DNA of 64,000 bases from Thiocapsa sp. UBA6158 (GCF_002423035.1 NZ_DIUM01000003.1:11078-75077); one strand, 5' to 3'; shown: positions 15,314 through 24,400, counted from the first letter of the stretch. The notes: generated by a model from the letters alone, not told the origin. Made by a program: numbers and translations.

Positions 15314-16567
15314 TCAGTCGGCACGCCGCCCCAAGCGGTATTGGATGCGGGTCGGTCCGCCCGTGGTCTCGCGTGTCACCCAGGCGGTGTGAAGGTTGCC
15401 GGCCTCGTCCAGGGCGATGGACGGATGGCCCTGCTCATCGGGTCCGGAGGCTCCGGGAAGCGGCAGGTCCTCGCTCCAGGTGCCCTCGGCATACCAGCTC
15501 AGGAGGATATCGCCCTGTCCTTCGCGCTCGTCGGTCCAGGCGACGACGAGCGTGCCGTCCGGGTGGCCGGCGGCGCTGACGTGCCATTGCGCGGACAGCT
15601 CGCCGAAATCGTCCTGCACCCGCTCGTTCGGGCCGAATCCGTCCGGGCCGAAGTGCCCCGCATAGGCGTCGTAGCCGTGACGAAAGTTGCGCTTGTCTTC
15701 CCAGGCGGCGAGCAGGCGATCGGCGCCATAGGGTGCGAGCGCGACACGCGCGACGCCGTGACCTGCACCGAAGGGCAGCTCGGGACCGGGCGGGTCCTCG
15801 CTGATTCGCACCGGCGGATCGAAACTGCAGGGCTGACCGACTGCGCTCGCCGTGGCCATGATGATGGTGTGACCGGGGCGGCGGTCCTCCCAGGCGACGA
15901 CGAGGCGTTCGCCGACCTGCGCGGCGGTCGGGAAGAGCTGGTCGGCGACCGGGGCGACAGTGTCCGCCGGGCAGCGCGCCTTCACCGCCAAGCCGAGCGC
16001 GCCGTCGCGGTCGAGCGTCGCCGTCATGATCCGTCCGACGCCGGTCTGCCGATCCGCCCAGACCGCGACCAGCTTAGCCTCGGAGCCGCCGAGGCTGACC
16101 TGCGCGCCTTGTGGGGTGAGCTCCAAGGGTGGTCCGAGTCCCTCCGGGGTCGCGAGCCGCACGAGGATCCGTCCGTCCTCCTCCCAGGCGACGGCGAAGC
16201 GGCGATCGGGCAGAGCGACGACGGCGGGCTCGAAGGCCTCGCCTTCGCCGCTGATCTGGATGGCGGGGGCAAAGCCGACCTTAGTCGGATCCTTCAGCGC
16301 CAGGTAAGCACGCGGGATTCCCCCGTGCTCGTCGTCCCAGACCACCGCGACCGTGCCGTCCGAAACCGCGAGGCTGCGGCGTCCGGCGGACGACATCTGG
16401 TGGAAGACGCCCGCCGAGGTTCCGACGACCTCGATCGGCGGCGCATCGAATGTCCAGGGCTGCGCCGCGACCGACCCCGTAGCCGTCGCCCAGGCCAGAC
16501 CGGCAAAGAGGGCCCCGGCGAGCGAGGCGTGGCCGGGTTGTGCGCACCGGATTACGAAACGGCTCAC
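15314..16567 (-). CDS. Secreted beta-propeller-like protein with WEDxR repeats
   Basis: 417 residues from GTG 16567, with a signal peptide (FAGLAWATATGSVAA). The body has repeated strands of the type VVAWEDRR, LAAWEDKR and VVAWTDERE, as in sialidase/BNR-like propellers. No catalytic set is evident. The GTG overlaps the stop of the upstream thioredoxin gene by 4 bp, so the pair is co-expressed. After the TGA stop (15314-15316) the same frame remains open for 77 codons to a TAG at 15080-15082; see findings. Function is unknown. Confidence 0.7.
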   Translation of the reverse strand: MSRFVIRCAQPGHASLAGALFAGLAWATATGSVAAQPWTFDAPPIEVVGTSAGVFHQMSSAGRRSLAVSDGTVAVVWDDEHGGIPRAYLALKDPTKVGFAPAIQISGEGEAFEPAVVALPDRRFAVAWEEDGRILVRLATPEGLGPPLELTPQGAQVSLGGSEAKLVAVWADRQTGVGRIMTATLDRDGALGLAVKARCPADTVAPVADQLFPTAAQVGERLVVAWEDRRPGHTIIMATASAVGQPCSFDPPVRISEDPPGPELPFGAGHGVARVALAPYGADRLLAAWEDKRNFRHGYDAYAGHFGPDGFGPNERVQDDFGELSAQWHVSAAGHPDGTLVVAWTDEREGQGDILLSWYAEGTWSEDLPLPGASGPDEQGHPSIALDEAGNLHTAWVTRETTGGPTRIQYRLGRRAD

Positions 16568-17037
16568 GAGGCACCCGCGACGGCCAGCGCCTCTTGGATC
16601 TTGGCGTCGGCCTCGAGCAGGTCCTCGATCCGCTGTACGCCCACTAGACGCAGGACCGTCTCCCCGTCGGGTGTCATGAATGAAAAGACGGGTGTCACGA
16701 AGGCGTCGTAACGGGTCCCGAGTTCGCGCTCGGTGATGCGCTCCCCGCTCGGCAGGCGCAGGCGCTCGCCGCTCTCGGCATCGACATAGGCGAGCGCGTA
16801 ATGCGCGGAATAACGCTCGCGCACCTGCGCGTCGGAGAAGGCCTCTTTGTTGGTCTTCTCGCAATAACCGCAGCCGTAGCGGCCGAAGTAGACGAACAAG
16901 GGTTTGCCCTCGTCCCTTGCCTGTTGCATGGCCTGGTCGAAGGGCTTGAAGGCGTAGCCGTCCGGTGCCTCGGCGTGGGCTGCGGCACCGGATATCAGGA
17001 GAAGGACGAGGAGGGCCGATGGCGCGAATCGGGTCAT
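16564..17037 (-). CDS. Periplasmic SoxW-like thioredoxin
   Basis: 157 residues. The signal peptide is followed by a thioredoxin-like fold with the redox motif CGYC (56-59) in YFGRYGCGYCEK and the downstream TPVFSFMTPDGE containing the cis-proline. It resembles SoxW and related single-domain periplasmic thioredoxins that keep periplasmic cysteines or sulfur-oxidation proteins reduced. ATG 17037 is preceded by GGGAG. It is translationally coupled to the propeller-like protein, its probable partner. Confidence 0.8.
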   Translation of the reverse strand: MTRFAPSALLVLLLISGAAAHAEAPDGYAFKPFDQAMQQARDEGKPLFVYFGRYGCGYCEKTNKEAFSDAQVRERYSAHYALAYVDAESGERLRLPSGERITERELGTRYDAFVTPVFSFMTPDGETVLRLVGVQRIEDLLEADAKIQEALAVAGAS

Positions 17038-17230
17038 GGGTTCAAGCTCCCGCGCGTGCGGTGAAAAAGATGTGTACCGGCACCTTATCAAAAGCCGGCG
17101 CGGACCGGCACCCGGGCTTGTTCGTGACTTCGGCCATCTTGGCACGTGGCGACTGAAGGTTTGGGTGGGCGCTCTTATGAGCGAGGTCGGCACCCGCTCA
17201 AGCACCCGGCGAGTCGAGATGATCCGTCGC

Positions 17231-18676
17231 TCAACGCAGCCAAAAGGCCGGCGAGAGGATCACCAGGATGGTCAGGATCTCCAGTCGCCCGAGGAGCATG
17301 GCGACGACGCCGAGCAACTTGCCCAGATCGCTGACCGATTGGAAGGTGAGGGAAACCTCGCCGAGTCCCGGGCCGAGATTGTTCAGGCAGGTGGCGACGG
17401 CACTGAAGGCATCCAGCGGGGCGAGTCCGGCGTGGATCATCAACAGGGTTAAGGTCCCGACGGCGAAGGTATAGAGCGCGAAAAAGCCCCAGACCGAGCG
17501 CGCGAGCCGCGGGTCGACGATGCGTTGGCCCAATCGCAACGGCAGGACGGCGTGCGGATGGATCAGCTGGCGCACCTCCTGGGCGCCCTGCTTGACCATC
17601 AGCAGGACGCGCAGCACCTTCATGCCGCCGGCGGTCGAGCCGCCGCACCCGCCGACGAAGCTGATATAGATCAGCAGGAGCGGGAGGAAGTCGGGCCAGT
17701 GGGCGAAGTCGACGGTCCCGAATCCGGTGCTGGTGACGATGGAGACCACCTCGAAGGCTGCATCGCGCAGGCTGGCATGCACCTGATCGTAGGGGCCTTC
17801 CAAGTAGAGGATCAGACCGACCAGCAGGACCATGGCGAGCACGAAGCCGAGAAAGGTCCTGGCCTCGGTATCGCGCAGATACTGCAACGGGTTGCGATTG
17901 AGCCAAACCAGGTAATGCACACCGAAGTTGATGGCGGCCAGGAGCATGAAGACGACGGCGACCGCCTCGACGGCGGGGCTTGCGAAATGGCCCATGCTGG
18001 CGTCGTGGGTCGAGAAGCCGCCGGTCGAGACCGTGGACAGACTGTGGGAGACGGCATCGAACGGGGTCATCCCCGCAAGCCAGTAACCCGCTGCGCAGGC
18101 GAGTGTGAGCGAGACGTAGATCAGCCAGAGCGCACGGGCGGTTTGGGTCAGGCGCGGGGTCAGCTTCTCCTCTTTGAGCGGACCCGGCGCCTCGGCGCGG
18201 TAGAGCTGCATCCCGCCGATGCCCAGCATGGGCATGACCGCGACCCCGAGCACGATAAGCCCCATTCCGCCGAACCACTGCAGCTGCTGGCGGTAGAAGA
18301 GCAGCGAGCGCGGCATGGTGTCCAGACCGGCGATCACGGTCGCCCCCGTGGTGGTGATCCCGGAGGTGGATTCGAACAGGGCGTCGACCGGCGAGAGACC
18401 GAAGCCGCTCATCAGAGGCCAAGCGCCCAAGATACTCAGCAGGACCCAGAAGAGGGTCACGACCAGATAACCGTCGCCCACGCTCAATTCGTGCGCGCGG
18501 CGCCGACCGAACAGCCAGAGGAAGGCACCGAACCCGAGCGAGCCGGCCATCGGCCAGAGAAAGTGCAGGACCTCGGGCTCGCGATACCAGAGGCCGACCA
18601 GGATCGGACTCACCAGTGTGACGCCGAAGATCAGTGCATAGATGCCGACGATCCGACCGACCAGGAAGAGGTTCAT
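17231..18676 (-). CDS. trkH: Trk potassium uptake system membrane subunit
   Basis: 481 residues with four repeated M1-P-M2 units. Selectivity-filter segments are visible as TSGITTTGATV, STVSTGGFSTHD, TSTGFGTVDF and NNLGPGLGEV. It imports K+ and normally needs the cytosolic TrkA ring, which is not encoded here. The preceding glycosyltransferase gene ends 60 bp upstream on the same strand, so they may share a transcript. Confidence 0.93.
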   Translation of the reverse strand: MNLFLVGRIVGIYALIFGVTLVSPILVGLWYREPEVLHFLWPMAGSLGFGAFLWLFGRRRAHELSVGDGYLVVTLFWVLLSILGAWPLMSGFGLSPVDALFESTSGITTTGATVIAGLDTMPRSLLFYRQQLQWFGGMGLIVLGVAVMPMLGIGGMQLYRAEAPGPLKEEKLTPRLTQTARALWLIYVSLTLACAAGYWLAGMTPFDAVSHSLSTVSTGGFSTHDASMGHFASPAVEAVAVVFMLLAAINFGVHYLVWLNRNPLQYLRDTEARTFLGFVLAMVLLVGLILYLEGPYDQVHASLRDAAFEVVSIVTSTGFGTVDFAHWPDFLPLLLIYISFVGGCGGSTAGGMKVLRVLLMVKQGAQEVRQLIHPHAVLPLRLGQRIVDPRLARSVWGFFALYTFAVGTLTLLMIHAGLAPLDAFSAVATCLNNLGPGLGEVSLTFQSVSDLGKLLGVVAMLLGRLEILTILVILSPAFWLR

Positions 18677-18736
18677 CGGGGTGCCGAGCCGGTCGCGCGG
18701 CGTCGCCGCCCTCGCTGCCGGACGCCTCGATCGGGT

Positions 18737-19861
18737 TCAGCGGGCAAGACCCAGCACCTCGAGATAGCGCTCGGCGCTGCGTCCTTGCTCGTACTCGGCC
18801 ACGGCCGAGCGCAGGATTGCCGGCGCAAGCGGCTGCTCCAGGGTCCGTTGCATCGCATCGGCAAGCGACTCGACGTCGCCTACCGGCACCAGCGGGCCGA
18901 AGCGCCCGCCGTCCAACAGCTCGAAGGGACCGCTCGGACAGTCGGTCGAGACGACCGGGATACCCAGCGCCATGGCCTCCGTCAGCACGTTGGGCGAGCC
19001 CTCCCAGGCGGAGGACAGCACGAAGAGACGGGCACGCGCGAGATAGGCATAAGGATTGTCCTGAAAGCCGAGCAGCGCGACGCGGCCGCTCAATCCGAGC
19101 TGCCCGATCAGCGCCTCCAGCTTGGGTCGGCCGCCGCCCTCGCCGAGAATCGCGAGCCTGCAATCGAGGTTCCGCGGGAGCCGCGCGAAGGCATGGATCA
19201 GCGTCGGAAAGTCCTTCTGACGCTGCAGGCGCCCTGCGCCAAGGATGACCGGCGGTTGGCCGTGTGCGAGCCAGGGGTGCGGACAGGGCTCGGCCGCCAA
19301 GCGCTCGAGGTCCGGCGTGATGACCGGGTTGCGGATGACGCTGATCTGCTCGCGCGGCAGACGCGCGATCCGGGCGGTATCCTCCGCCACGCCGTCGGAG
19401 ACGGCGACGATATGGTCGATCCGCGGGTAGGTGCGGCGAATGGGTGCATAACGCAGCCAGCGTTCGAGCGCCGATTTTTCGGCCATCGCCGCCGAGAGCT
19501 GGGTGCCCAGACGCATCACCAGGCGGGTGTCTGTCCCGGCCAGCGTGCGGGCCAGCACGGCGGCCCGGCCGGCGCGATCCTTCGCCGCCAGCAGGGCGGC
19601 CGGGCGACGGCGCCGCAGATAACGCGCCAGTGCGGGGGCGGCGAGCAGGCTGTGCTCGGTCCCGACCCGGATCCGATTGACCTCGGCCGGGAGTCGGGCG
19701 AGGTGAGGCCCGGACGCGCGCAGCAGGACGAGGTCCACCGGTTGGTCCAGATCGAGAAAGCCGCCGATCAGGTTCACGAGCATCCGCTCGACCCCGCCGG
19801 CCCCCGAGAAGGACGCGAAGACGGCAAGCGGCGGCCGCGAGTCGGGTACGGCGCTCGGCAT
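18737..19861 (-). CDS. GT4-family glycosyltransferase
   Basis: 374 residues in a GT-B fold. The N-terminal half begins with FASFSGAGGVERML. The C-terminal nucleotide-sugar domain has VILGAGRLQRQKDFP and the EGSPNVLTEAMALGIPVV signature of family GT4 (EX7E type). It probably transfers a sugar in polysaccharide or glycolipid synthesis; donor and acceptor are unknown. The start is uncertain: ATG 19861 was chosen, but in-frame GTG 19882 and TTG 19891 would add up to 10 residues. It is divergent from the DJ-1 gene with a very short intergenic space. Confidence 0.85.
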   Translation of the reverse strand: MPSAVPDSRPPLAVFASFSGAGGVERMLVNLIGGFLDLDQPVDLVLLRASGPHLARLPAEVNRIRVGTEHSLLAAPALARYLRRRRPAALLAAKDRAGRAAVLARTLAGTDTRLVMRLGTQLSAAMAEKSALERWLRYAPIRRTYPRIDHIVAVSDGVAEDTARIARLPREQISVIRNPVITPDLERLAAEPCPHPWLAHGQPPVILGAGRLQRQKDFPTLIHAFARLPRNLDCRLAILGEGGGRPKLEALIGQLGLSGRVALLGFQDNPYAYLARARLFVLSSAWEGSPNVLTEAMALGIPVVSTDCPSGPFELLDGGRFGPLVPVGDVESLADAMQRTLEQPLAPAILRSAVAEYEQGRSAERYLEVLGLAR

Positions 19862-19942
19862 GGGGCGGGTGGCGATCGTCACCTTGACCAAATGCTATAG
19901 TCTAAGGTTTGCATGAGATTTGAACCCAACGAGGACAGAATC

Positions 19943-20530
19943 ATGGCGGTGAAGAAGATCCTGATGCTGGTCGGCGATTATGTCGAGGACTACGAGGCGA
20001 TGGTACCGCTTCAGATCCTGCAGATGGTGGGCCACAAAGTCTACACCGTCTGTCCGGACAAGAAGCCCGGGGATTGGGTGCGCACCGCGATCCACGATTT
20101 CGAGGGGGACCAGACCTACAGCGAGAAGCCGGGCCATCGCTTCGCGATCACGGCCGACTTCGACAACGTCGACCCGGCCAAGTACGACGCCCTGGTCATC
20201 CCGGGTGGCCGCTCCCCGGAATATCTCCGATTGAATCCGCGCGTGATCGAGCTGGTCCGGCACTTCGCGGCCGGCGATAAGCCGATCGCCTCGGTCTGTC
20301 ATGGTCAGCAGATCCTCGCCGCCGCGGGGATTCTCGAAGGCAAACGCTGCACCGCCTACCCGGCCGTACGTCCCGAGGTGGAGCGCGCGGGCGGTACCTG
20401 GTGCGAGGTCAACGAGACCGTCTCCAATGCCTATACCGACGGCAATTTGGTCACGGCCCCGGCGTGGCCGGCGCATCCGGAGTGGATGCGCAAGTTCCTC
20501 GACCTGCTGGGCACCCGCATCGAAACCTAA
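19943..20530 (+). CDS. DJ-1/PfpI family protein
   Basis: 195 residues. The DJ-1/PfpI fold carries the nucleophile elbow SVCHGQQ (Cys119, His120) and an acidic partner in GDYVEDYE. Members act as glyoxalase/deglycase-type or chaperone enzymes in carbonyl and oxidative stress. ATG 19943 follows GAGGAC; an upstream ATG at 19913 is in frame. It heads a tight five-gene run with GGCT, OsmC, LSDAT and RyR proteins, joined to the next gene by TAATG. Confidence 0.9.
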   Translation: MAVKKILMLVGDYVEDYEAMVPLQILQMVGHKVYTVCPDKKPGDWVRTAIHDFEGDQTYSEKPGHRFAITADFDNVDPAKYDALVIPGGRSPEYLRLNPRVIELVRHFAAGDKPIASVCHGQQILAAAGILEGKRCTAYPAVRPEVERAGGTWCEVNETVSNAYTDGNLVTAPAWPAHPEWMRKFLDLLGTRIET

Positions 20531-21015
20531 TGAGACAGCGCGTCTTTGTCTACGGCACCCTGCTGCGCGGAGAGGTCAATCACCATCTGCTCGCGCAGGC
20601 GGAGTATCTCGGGCCGCATCGCACGGCGGCGTGCTTCTCGTTGTATCTGCTCCGCGCCTATCCGGGCGCGGTGCGCGGCGGCGCAACCGCGATCCGGGGC
20701 GAGGTCTACGCCGTGGATCATGCCGGCCTGCGCCGGCTCGATCGACTCGAAGACTATCCCGCGCTCTACGACCGCCGACTGCTGGCGACCCCGTACGGCC
20801 GGGCCTGGATCTATCTCTTTCGCGGATCCGTGCATGATCGCACGCTGATCCCCGGCGGCGACTGGCGGACCTGCGCGGCCGATCCGGACTCCATCCGGGC
20901 CGCCGGTGTGCGCCGGGCGCGCGATCCGAAGACCCGCGGGCCGTTGCTCGGCGCTGCGGGACGCAAGACGGTTGCGCAGCCCGGCGAACCGGAGCCGGTC
21001 CGCTCGTCCGTCTAA
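20530..21015 (+). CDS. Gamma-glutamylcyclotransferase-like (AIG2/GGCT) protein
   Basis: 161 residues with the GGCT substrate loop VYGTLLRG (7-14) and the GEVYAVDHAGLRRLDRLEDYP segment characteristic of AIG2-like folds. The enzymes cyclise gamma-glutamyl groups, for example in glutathione turnover. A Pro/Arg-rich tail of about 30 residues follows. The ATG overlaps the DJ-1 stop (TAATG). With OsmC and DJ-1 around it, a thiol-homeostasis role is plausible but not shown. Confidence 0.85.
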   Translation: MRQRVFVYGTLLRGEVNHHLLAQAEYLGPHRTAACFSLYLLRAYPGAVRGGATAIRGEVYAVDHAGLRRLDRLEDYPALYDRRLLATPYGRAWIYLFRGSVHDRTLIPGGDWRTCAADPDSIRAAGVRRARDPKTRGPLLGAAGRKTVAQPGEPEPVRSSV

Positions 21016-21046
21016 TCCGAGCCCTATTGAAGTTGGAGTCAGCCCG

Positions 21047-21508
21047 ATGTCCGAAGAAGGCCGTTTCAAGATCCATCTCGAGCAGCAGGAAGGCTTTCAG
21101 ATCAATGTCGCCTTCGACTGGAAGCGCGCCGCGGATCTGCTCATGGACGAGCCGCCCCCATTGGGCGAGCAAAAGGGACCGAATGCCTCGCGTCTGCTCG
21201 CCGCTGCCGCGGCCAACTGTCTGAGTGCGAGTCTGCTCTATTGCGTCTTCAAGGAAGAGCCGCCGGAGAACTGTCTGCGTGCCGAGGCGGTCTGCGTCAT
21301 GGTCCGCAACGAGAAGAAGCGGCTGCGTGTCGGCCGGATGGAGATCACCCTGATCCTCGCCGAGGCCGTGACGGCGTCCCCGCGCTTCGCGCGCTGCAAG
21401 GATCTATTCGAGGACTTCTGCGTGGTCTCGGCCAGTATTCGCCAGGGGATTCCGATGCGCGTGACGCTTCGCGACGAGGCAGGCAACGTCCTTCACGAGA
21501 CGGAATGA
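21047..21508 (+). CDS. OsmC family peroxide-reductase-like protein
   Basis: 153 residues. The two cysteines expected for OsmC/Ohr are visible: Cys58 in AAANCLSAS and Cys125 in FEDFCVVSAS, on the usual central helix and following strand. Such proteins reduce organic hydroperoxides with dithiols. ATG 21047 follows GGAG. The LSDAT gene starts 1 bp after its stop codon, so the stress genes and the signalling-like pair are one transcription unit. Confidence 0.88.
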   Translation: MSEEGRFKIHLEQQEGFQINVAFDWKRAADLLMDEPPPLGEQKGPNASRLLAAAAANCLSASLLYCVFKEEPPENCLRAEAVCVMVRNEKKRLRVGRMEITLILAEAVTASPRFARCKDLFEDFCVVSASIRQGIPMRVTLRDEAGNVLHETE

Positions 21509-21509
21509 C

Positions 21510-22286
21510 GTGCCGTTGGACGCGACGATAAGCCCGGCCGGATGTGCGCCGTCGGTGTGGATCGCCCGGCCGCACCGGCGTCCCGAGCCCGTGGAGCTCG
21601 ACGCCGCGCTGACCTCCGTGGGCTTAACCGACCCGAGACCCGTTCTGGTCGTGGTCGGCGGCGCCGCGCATCTGTCCGAGGCGGTGGCGCCTGTGTTGCT
21701 GACACTCTTCGAACGGATCGCGCCGCAACTGGATGCGCTCGGCGCAGCCGTCATCGACGGGGGCACCGCCTTCGGTGTCATGGCGTTGATGGGGCGGGCC
21801 CGCCGCTGCGCCGGTGCGCGCTTCCCGCTGATCGGGATCGCGCCCCAAGGTGCCGTGGCGATCGACAGCGGCAAGCCGGACCAACCCGCCGGCAAGGACG
21901 GCAAGGCGCGGCTCGACCCGAACCACACCCATTTCATGCTGGTGCCGGGCGACGCCTGGGGCGACGAGTCGCCCTGGATCAGCGCCGTCGCCGATCGTTT
22001 TGCCCGCGGGCGCGGCTCCCTGATGCTGGTCGCGGCCGGTGGGGAGATCACGCGCCTGGATGTGATGCACCGACTGCGCAGCGGCGGTCGGGTCCTGGTG
22101 CTCGCCGGCAGCGGCGGCACCGCGGATCGGCTGGTCGATCGGCGTCGTAACGGTGCAGCCGGTCTGGATACTGGCCCTGCCGATCTCGACGCGGAAGCCC
22201 CCGAGCGCGCGCTGATCCATATCTTGGACCTGGCGGACGCGGGCGATCATCTCCCCGGTATTCTTGCCCGAGCACTCGCGCCCTGA
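21510..22286 (+). CDS. LSDAT/SLOG-domain protein (TRPM-type nucleotide-ligand sensor fold)
   Basis: 258 residues from GTG 21510. The Rossmann-like core has VLVVVGGAAHLSE, a glycine turn in VIDGGTAFGVMALMG, FPLIGIAPQGAVA, the DPNHTHFMLVPG segment and VLAGSGGTADRLVD. These are hallmarks of the prokaryotic LSDAT branch of the SLOG superfamily, shared with the N-terminal region of TRPM channels and thought to bind or process nucleotide-derived ligands. It is immediately followed by a RyR-domain protein, a combination noted in predicted nucleotide-signalling systems. No effector domain is attached. Confidence 0.75.
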   Translation: MPLDATISPAGCAPSVWIARPHRRPEPVELDAALTSVGLTDPRPVLVVVGGAAHLSEAVAPVLLTLFERIAPQLDALGAAVIDGGTAFGVMALMGRARRCAGARFPLIGIAPQGAVAIDSGKPDQPAGKDGKARLDPNHTHFMLVPGDAWGDESPWISAVADRFARGRGSLMLVAAGGEITRLDVMHRLRSGGRVLVLAGSGGTADRLVDRRRNGAAGLDTGPADLDAEAPERALIHILDLADAGDHLPGILARALAP

Positions 22287-22297
22287 GGAACGCTCGG

Positions 22298-24130
22298 ATG
22301 CCGTTTGGCTTCGGTCCACACCCGGTCCTCGTCTGCGGCTCCGAGCCGCTCGCAGGACAGGTCGTCGCGGGTCTGCGCGGCGAGGGTCGCAGGGCTGAAG
22401 CGCTCGAGCGGGAGCACCTTCTCGCGCTGGACCCGCGACGAATCCGCACCCTGATCCTGGCCGATCCACCCGATGCTGCCGATCTGGTTGCGGCGCTCAT
22501 CGCCCCTAAACGGCCCGATCGTCGTCCGGGCCGGCACGCGACCCGTCGTCTGATCCTGATGCATCGGCAGGATCCGCCGCCGCGGTTCACGATGCCGGAG
22601 CCCGACAGCCCGTGGCGTCCGGAGACCTTTGCGATCCCGGATCGCGCGGCGCGTGCCCTGCTCGGTCGGTGGCCGCTGCATCTCGGCCTGGATCCGCGCT
22701 TCGGTCAGCGACCGCATCTGTTGATCGCCGGTTTCGCCGATCCTGCGCAGGCGCTCCTGGTGCACGCTTTGCGCCTGATCCAATACGGTACCGGCAGGCC
22801 GTGCGCCAGCATCCTGTGTGCGCACGGCGACGCGGCCGAAACGCGCTTCCTCGGGGCCTATCCCCAGGCCCGAGCGATCGCCGACATCCGATTCGCACCC
22901 GTCGAAGACCTCGAGACCCTGCTCGCCCCTGCCCCCCGGGTCATGGATGGGTGCAGCGCATCCGAAGGCCGGATTCCCGAGACGCGCCCTCCGGTGACCC
23001 TCGCCTTCGTTTGCCCGGGCGATGCAACCGGGGAAGGCATCGAGCTCGCGCGACGCCTGGTCGACAGGCTCGCCGCACTCCAGGGCGTGTCGCCCCCGGT
23101 CCTGTTGGAGACCGGTGCGATGTCGGACCCGGGGAGAACGCCCGCCGCCGGCATCGAGGATTGGGACGGCCAGATTATCCCGGTCTCCTATCTGCGCGAG
23201 GCCTGCCGCCCGGCGGTCTTGCTCGACGGCCGCGGCGACGAGGTCGCCCGGACCATCCACGATCACTATCGCGACAGCATCGCCGCACAAGGCCGCGATC
23301 CGAGCCTGGAGCCGGCAGGTCAGCCATGGGAGCTGCTGGCGACCTCCTATCGGCAGGCCAATCGCCATCAGGCGGATCACGTCTGGGCCAAGCTCGCCGT
23401 GACCGATGCCCGGGCGGTGCCCGAGGAGATGGTCGAATCCTTCGTCCTGACGCCCTCGGAGGTCGAGCGACTCGCGATCATCGAGCATGAGCGTTGGGCG
23501 GCTGATCGGCATCTCGACGGCTGGAGTTACGCCCCCGAGCGCGACAACCAGCTCAAGCACCACCCCCAGCTCATCCCCTACGCCGATCTGTCCGAGCCGA
23601 TGAAGGACCTGGATCGCTTCGCCGTGCGCGGTTTGCCGACCCTGCTTGCGCGTCAGGGACTCGGGATCCTGCGCTTGCTGATCGTCGGTATCCCGCAGCC
23701 CGCCGCGGGCTGTCCGGGCGGTATGCGGTTGCGGCGGCTCGCCGAGAAGGCGCTGGATCGACTGGTCACGCGTTATCCGGATCGTGCCCTCGTCCTCGCC
23801 TCGACCCTGACGGATCGGCGCTCGCGCGAGCTGGTGCGCGAAGCGATGGATCGCGAGCAGGGCGTGGGTCTCTTTCTGCTGCTGCCGCGCCCCTTGGGCC
23901 ATGTCCTTGCCGAGCTGCCCGATCCTTACGAGAGACGCGATTTCCTGACCCTCGCGGCGCGGGCCGAGCGGCGGATCGCCCTAAACGGCGAGACCGACTT
24001 GGCGGCCTGGCTGTCGGAGCGCGCCGACATGAGTCTGATCCTGGGCGATCGGGTCCCTGCGGGCGTGGTCGAGAAGCGGGTTCGACTGGATCCGGGTGGT
24101 TCGGGTCTCGACTGGAATTTCGAGTATTGA
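22298..24130 (+). CDS. RyR-domain protein with TrkA-N/Rossmann-like modules
   Basis: 610 residues. The N-terminal half (about 1-380) contains Rossmann-like strands (VLVCGSEPLAGQ, LLIAGFADPAQA) resembling RCK/TrkA-N folds. Residues about 385-445 carry a clear ryanodine-receptor RyR domain (IIEHERWAADRHLDGWSY). The C-terminal part (about 455-570) has another Rossmann/SLOG-like unit (LRLLIVGIPQP...ALVLASTLTDRRS). No membrane segment is seen. Eleven bases separate it from the LSDAT gene. The RyR call is firm; that the pair senses a nucleotide ligand is inference. Confidence 0.75.
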   Translation: MPFGFGPHPVLVCGSEPLAGQVVAGLRGEGRRAEALEREHLLALDPRRIRTLILADPPDAADLVAALIAPKRPDRRPGRHATRRLILMHRQDPPPRFTMPEPDSPWRPETFAIPDRAARALLGRWPLHLGLDPRFGQRPHLLIAGFADPAQALLVHALRLIQYGTGRPCASILCAHGDAAETRFLGAYPQARAIADIRFAPVEDLETLLAPAPRVMDGCSASEGRIPETRPPVTLAFVCPGDATGEGIELARRLVDRLAALQGVSPPVLLETGAMSDPGRTPAAGIEDWDGQIIPVSYLREACRPAVLLDGRGDEVARTIHDHYRDSIAAQGRDPSLEPAGQPWELLATSYRQANRHQADHVWAKLAVTDARAVPEEMVESFVLTPSEVERLAIIEHERWAADRHLDGWSYAPERDNQLKHHPQLIPYADLSEPMKDLDRFAVRGLPTLLARQGLGILRLLIVGIPQPAAGCPGGMRLRRLAEKALDRLVTRYPDRALVLASTLTDRRSRELVREAMDREQGVGLFLLLPRPLGHVLAELPDPYERRDFLTLAARAERRIALNGETDLAAWLSERADMSLILGDRVPAGVVEKRVRLDPGGSGLDWNFEY

Positions 24131-24363
24131 TGGTCGCGGCCGGTCTCCGGTCAGGAACTCAGCCGCGTCCGGGGCGAGATGCTCATTTTCGAGTGAGCTC
24201 GAATCTTTGGTGCATCCACAGCTGTCAGCGGTGACGCGGTTTAAGTGCACCTGAATCGTGCGCCGTTCGATCCCGAATGCGCCTTTGCTGTGCGGAAGCC
24301 CGGGTCCGGCTGGACATCCGCCGGGATGAGCGGGACTCAAGGCGCTGTCGCGGCGGTCAGCGT

Positions 24364-24400
24364 TCCCTCTCCTCTTGCGGGAGGGGGCCGGGGGAGGGGG
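24364..24400. repeat. Short palindromic intergenic element
   Basis: CCCTCTCCTCTTGCGGGAGG followed by GGGCCGGGGGAGGGGG. It is the familiar CCCTCTCC...GGAGAGGG-type dispersed extragenic palindrome of many proteobacteria. One copy is seen here. Confidence 0.55.

Noticed and set aside
15314..15316. Second selenocysteine codon in the propeller-like gene
   Set aside because: No redox motif around the TGA and no hairpin with a GGU loop at 15-25 nt; treated as a normal stop with an open extension.
15110..16711. Plus-strand open frame opposite the propeller-like gene
   Set aside because: Composition is that of a GC-driven antisense shadow; the minus strand has a signal peptide and repeated strands.
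17525..19900. Very long plus-strand open frame opposite trkH and the glycosyltransferase
   Set aside because: It is antisense to two well-recognised genes; high GC makes stops rare, and its translation is Gln/Arg/Asp-rich without any domain.
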